Assembly: GCA_905233845.1 (NCBI GenBank)
Contig: CAJOFH010000001.1
Coordinates: 1-64,000, forward strand
Origin: an uncultured Muribaculaceae bacterium
GTDB lineage: Bacteria; Bacteroidota; Bacteroidia; Bacteroidales; Muribaculaceae
Length of the DNA: 64,000 nucleotides
Reading direction: 5' to 3'
This document shows, one piece after another, positions 62,992 through 64,000 of the stretch. The notes under the pieces are model-generated. The model was given only the letters and a program-made list of their open reading frames with translations, had not been told where the DNA came from and searched no databases. The translations under genes were made by a program, and so were the position numbers. Each line of letters begins with the position of its first letter. Within the stretch, counting starts at the first letter, position 1.

Positions 62992-63881
62992 GAGTAGAGA
63001 AGACATCAAACTGGTGGTTTCATGTTCTTGCCATCTTGGTTATAGTGGCGTGGGGAGCTTCGTTCCCCTGCACCCGGCTGTTGCTCGATGCCAATCTCAC
63101 ACCTACCGAGATATTCGTATATCGTTCGGCGATAGCCTATCTGGGACTTCTGCTGATATCGCGTTTCAACATCTCCTTTTGGGGGTGGCGCGACGAGACG
63201 CTGGCGGTGTTGTGTGGACTCACCGGTGGAGCTATGTACTTTGTGCTACAAAATATTGCGCTCAAATTGACTCTGCTTAGCGATGTGGTTATCGTGATTG
63301 CTATTAACCCGCTGTTGACCACCATCTTAGCGGCAATGTTCCTTAAGGAAGAGCATTTCTCATGGAAGATTCTACTAAGTTCGATGGTGGCGTTTGCTGG
63401 AGTGGCGGTGGTTACCTTCCGTGACGGATTTGTGTGGGGTAATGGACTGCTGGGCAATGTGCTGGCATTCTTGGCAGCTCTCTCTTGGGCAGTTTATAGC
63501 GTTATTCTCAAGCGAGTGCAAGGTCGCCACAGTACTCTCTCCATTACCCGCAAAGTGATGATTTACGGCACTTTGTGCGCTCTGCCAGTAATGTTGTTGG
63601 AGCCAATGACTTCCATTGCAACGTTGCTGCGAACCGACGTTCTTCTTAACATGCTGTTCCTGGCTTTGATTTGCTCAATGGCGGCATTCTTCATTTGGAA
63701 CCTTGTTATTAAGAAGATTGGGGCCATCAGGTCAAGCAATTACCTCTACCTTGACCCAATAGTCTCAATAATAATAGGTGTGATAGTCCTTAACGAACGA
63801 GTGGGAGTTATCGCAGTAGTGGGCTGTGCTTTAGTGCTCTTGGGTGTCATTATGGTGGAGAAAATGACTACAAAAAACTAA
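62988..63881 (+). CDS. EamA/DMT-family transporter
   Basis: An inner-membrane permease of unknown substrate with 297 residues from the ATG at 62988, which overlaps the AlkD-like stop (an ATG at 62976 adds four residues). About ten hydrophobic helices form two EamA halves: LVIVAWGASFPCTRLLLDANLTPTEIF-type at the start of the first and FLAALSWAVYSVILKRVQGRH at the start of the second. Each half ends in the SxxxLxPVxxxxxG-like motif (NPLLTTILAAMFLKE; LDPIVSIIIGVIVLNE). It differs clearly from the DMT transporter at 13.5 kb. Confidence 0.85.
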   Translation: MRVEKTSNWWFHVLAILVIVAWGASFPCTRLLLDANLTPTEIFVYRSAIAYLGLLLISRFNISFWGWRDETLAVLCGLTGGAMYFVLQNIALKLTLLSDVVIVIAINPLLTTILAAMFLKEEHFSWKILLSSMVAFAGVAVVTFRDGFVWGNGLLGNVLAFLAALSWAVYSVILKRVQGRHSTLSITRKVMIYGTLCALPVMLLEPMTSIATLLRTDVLLNMLFLALICSMAAFFIWNLVIKKIGAIRSSNYLYLDPIVSIIIGVIVLNERVGVIAVVGCALVLLGVIMVEKMTTKN

Positions 63882-63908
63882 ATACTGATAACTGACAAAT
63901 ATAAAACT

Positions 63909-64000
63909 ATGATTGACGAAATTTTGAAATTTAACCGTGAATTTGTGGAACGTGGCGATTACAAGCAGTATGTTACCGACAAGTACCCCAACAAGAAACT
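63909..64000 (+). CDS. beta-carbonic anhydrase, N-terminal fragment (cut by the window end)
   Basis: Only about 30 residues are visible. They read MIDEILKFNREFVERGDYKQ followed by YVTDKYPNKKL, which matches the N terminus of Bacteroidetes beta-carbonic anhydrases, where a short helix precedes the KYP.KKLAIVSCMD segment. The zinc motif lies beyond the window. The start is 27 bp after the transporter stop. Confidence 0.65.
   Translation, partial: MIDEILKFNREFVERGDYKQYVTDKYPNKK

Overview
The window is chromosomal DNA of an anaerobic, succinate/propionate-forming member of the Bacteroidales; Muribaculaceae or a Prevotella-like lineage fits best (inference). The evidence is: Bacteroidetes-type promoters (TTTG, 19-21 bp, TAnnTTTG) and no Shine-Dalgarno sequences; a tmRNA tag reading GENNYALAA; a sodium-pump methylmalonyl-CoA decarboxylase operon with methylmalonyl-CoA mutase; a trimeric [FeFe] hydrogenase; Bacteroidetes-type omega and BamD; and several secreted proteins ending in dockerin-like EF-hand repeats. 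There is no prophage, integrase, transposase, CRISPR array or rRNA operon. Most of the window is housekeeping DNA, with one repeat-rich accessory island at about 40.0-46.1 kb.

Layout. 0.4-5.2 kb (minus): epimerase, carboxyltransferase, OadG-like subunit, biotin carrier and OadB, which form the membrane methylmalonyl-CoA decarboxylase. 5.4-13.3 kb: secreted proteins and dnaK; dnaK has a sigma-54-like promoter and an upstream palindrome. 13.4-23.8 kb: a transporter, an HD-RpiB fusion, lpxB, tgt, an LptF/G permease, a GT-C-like protein, deoD, an MltF-like transglycosylase and cdsA. 24-26 kb: rarA and a lone Wza-like lipoprotein. 26.4-34.6 kb: hydB-hydA-hydC, a BspA-type LRR protein with its own promoter, and a second chimeric [FeFe] hydrogenase. 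34.7-39.9 kb: serA, serC, gdhA, rpoZ, bamD. 40.0-46.1 kb: tandem and dispersed repeats, a 6S-like RNA, a secreted tail-collar protein and a 1289-residue secreted coiled-coil protein, bracketed by 136-bp direct repeats that each look like a minus-strand small RNA gene. 46.1-54.0 kb: a beta-barrel protein, mutB/mutA, and a Big2/dockerin/FGE-like surface gene broken by a stop at codon 3. 54.3-64.0 kb: GT2 and YfhO-like genes, pgk, tmRNA, a small membrane protein, prfA, a flavoprotein, an AlkD-like protein, a transporter and the start of a carbonic anhydrase.

How the genes work together. MutAB, Mce and the Na+ decarboxylase make the succinyl-CoA to propionyl-CoA branch; decarboxylation exports Na+. 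The hydrogenase cluster disposes of fermentative electrons, and gdhA and serC/serA link carbon to nitrogen. The most unusual items are the chimeric hydrogenase, the HD-RpiB fusion, the dnaK promoter architecture, the repeat-bracketed secreted pair and the duplicated small-RNA-like units.
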